Source: Oscillospiraceae bacterium
GTDB lineage: Bacteria > Bacillota > Clostridia > Oscillospirales > Oscillospiraceae
Direction: 5' to 3'
Assembly: GCA_017521875.1 (NCBI GenBank)
Contig: JAFXBH010000162.1
Location: forward strand, 1-5,372
Length of the DNA stretch: 5,372 nt
Below the pieces are notes generated by a model. The model worked only from the letters and a program-made list of their open reading frames with translations. It searched no databases and was not told the origin of the DNA. The position numbers were made by a program, and so were the translations under genes. Positions 5,025-5,372 of this stretch are shown here, piece after piece. The number at the start of each line of letters is the position of its first letter. Within the stretch, counting starts at the first letter, position 1.

Positions 5025-5372
5025 TTACTTCAGAGCGGCCTTTGCCTGCTCAACCAGAGCAGCGAAAGCAGCGGTGTCCTGGATAGCCATCTCGGACAGG
5101 CTCTTGCGGTTCATCTCGATGCCGGCCTTCTTCACACCGTTCATAAAGGTGGAGTAGTTCAGACCGTAGGGAGCAACTGCAGCGGACAGACGGGTGATCC
5201 ACAGTCTGCGGTAGTCACGCTTCTTCAGTTTGCGGCCAACGTATGCATAGTTGCCGGACTTCATAACGGCCTGCTTGGCCATCTTAAAGTGTCTGGACTT
5301 AGAACCCCAGTAGCCCTTGGCCAGCTTCAGGGTAGCATTTCTTCTCTTGCGCGTCATCATTGCGCCTTTAAC
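5025..5372 (-). CDS. rplT: 50S ribosomal protein L20, start codon outside the window
   Basis: L20 binds 23S rRNA early in assembly of the large subunit. The visible frame runs to the right edge and reads [20 protein letters not shown], so the usual MAR start lies just past 5372; with those three residues the protein would be 118 aa, the family size. Typical features are the basic N-terminal arm, [39 protein letters not shown] and [24 protein letters not shown]. The ATG at 5360 is internal and should not be taken as the start. In most bacteria the gene ends an infC-rpmI-rplT operon, so those genes are expected upstream, beyond the right edge. It converges on ddh across a shared terminator. Confidence 0.98.
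   Translation of the reverse strand, partial: VKGAMMTRKRRNATLKLAKGYWGSKSRHFKMAKQAVMKSGNYAYVGRKLKKRDYRRLWITRLSAAVAPYGLNYSTFMNGVKKAGIEMNRKSLSEMAIQDTAAFAALVEQAKAALK

Overview
The window holds five recognisable metabolic or ribosomal genes, one small lipoprotein gene of unknown function, and a gene-poor left end with a probable small mobile element. The proteins look like those of a Gram-positive Clostridia-type bacterium, perhaps near the Oscillospiraceae. Supporting signs are strong AGGAGG-type ribosome binding sites, a short lipoprotein signal, an AsnA-type asparagine synthetase, a long (308 aa) EpsC-like serine acetyltransferase and a one-step diaminopimelate dehydrogenase. The lineage is inferred from protein style only.

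Layout. Positions 1-62 may hold the last codons of a gene reading rightward. Positions 63-475 have no convincing gene: they contain a perfect 12-bp inverted repeat (85-114) and a 314-bp segment (159-472). That segment is bounded by imperfect ~42-bp terminal inverted repeats, flanked on both sides by TA, and full of nested hairpins; it looks like a MITE sitting 1 bp beyond the asnA stop codon. asnA (476-1483, minus) is divergent from the small lipoprotein gene (1605-1994, plus). The lipoprotein gene converges on cysE (2029-2955, minus) across a 9-bp stem-loop terminator. cysE is divergent from cysK (3075-3995, plus), with near-consensus promoters back to back and their -35 boxes inside one inverted repeat. 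ddh (4012-4986, plus) follows cysK by 16 bp, probably as an operon. A strong two-way terminator separates ddh from rplT (5025 to the right edge, minus), whose first three codons lie outside the window.

How the genes work together. CysE makes O-acetylserine and CysK converts it with sulfide to cysteine, so the divergent pair is the complete two-step cysteine pathway. Ddh makes meso-diaminopimelate for lysine and peptidoglycan, and AsnA makes asparagine from aspartate and ammonia, so most of the window is amino-acid biosynthesis. rplT is an unrelated ribosomal gene, normally the end of an infC-rpmI-rplT operon, whose other members would lie beyond the right edge.

I found no defence system, phage, CRISPR array or clearly new multi-gene system. 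The points most worth a second look are the MITE-like element at the asnA 3' end, the shared operator-like palindrome between cysE and cysK, the cysteine-rich tail of CysE, and the cysK-ddh pairing.
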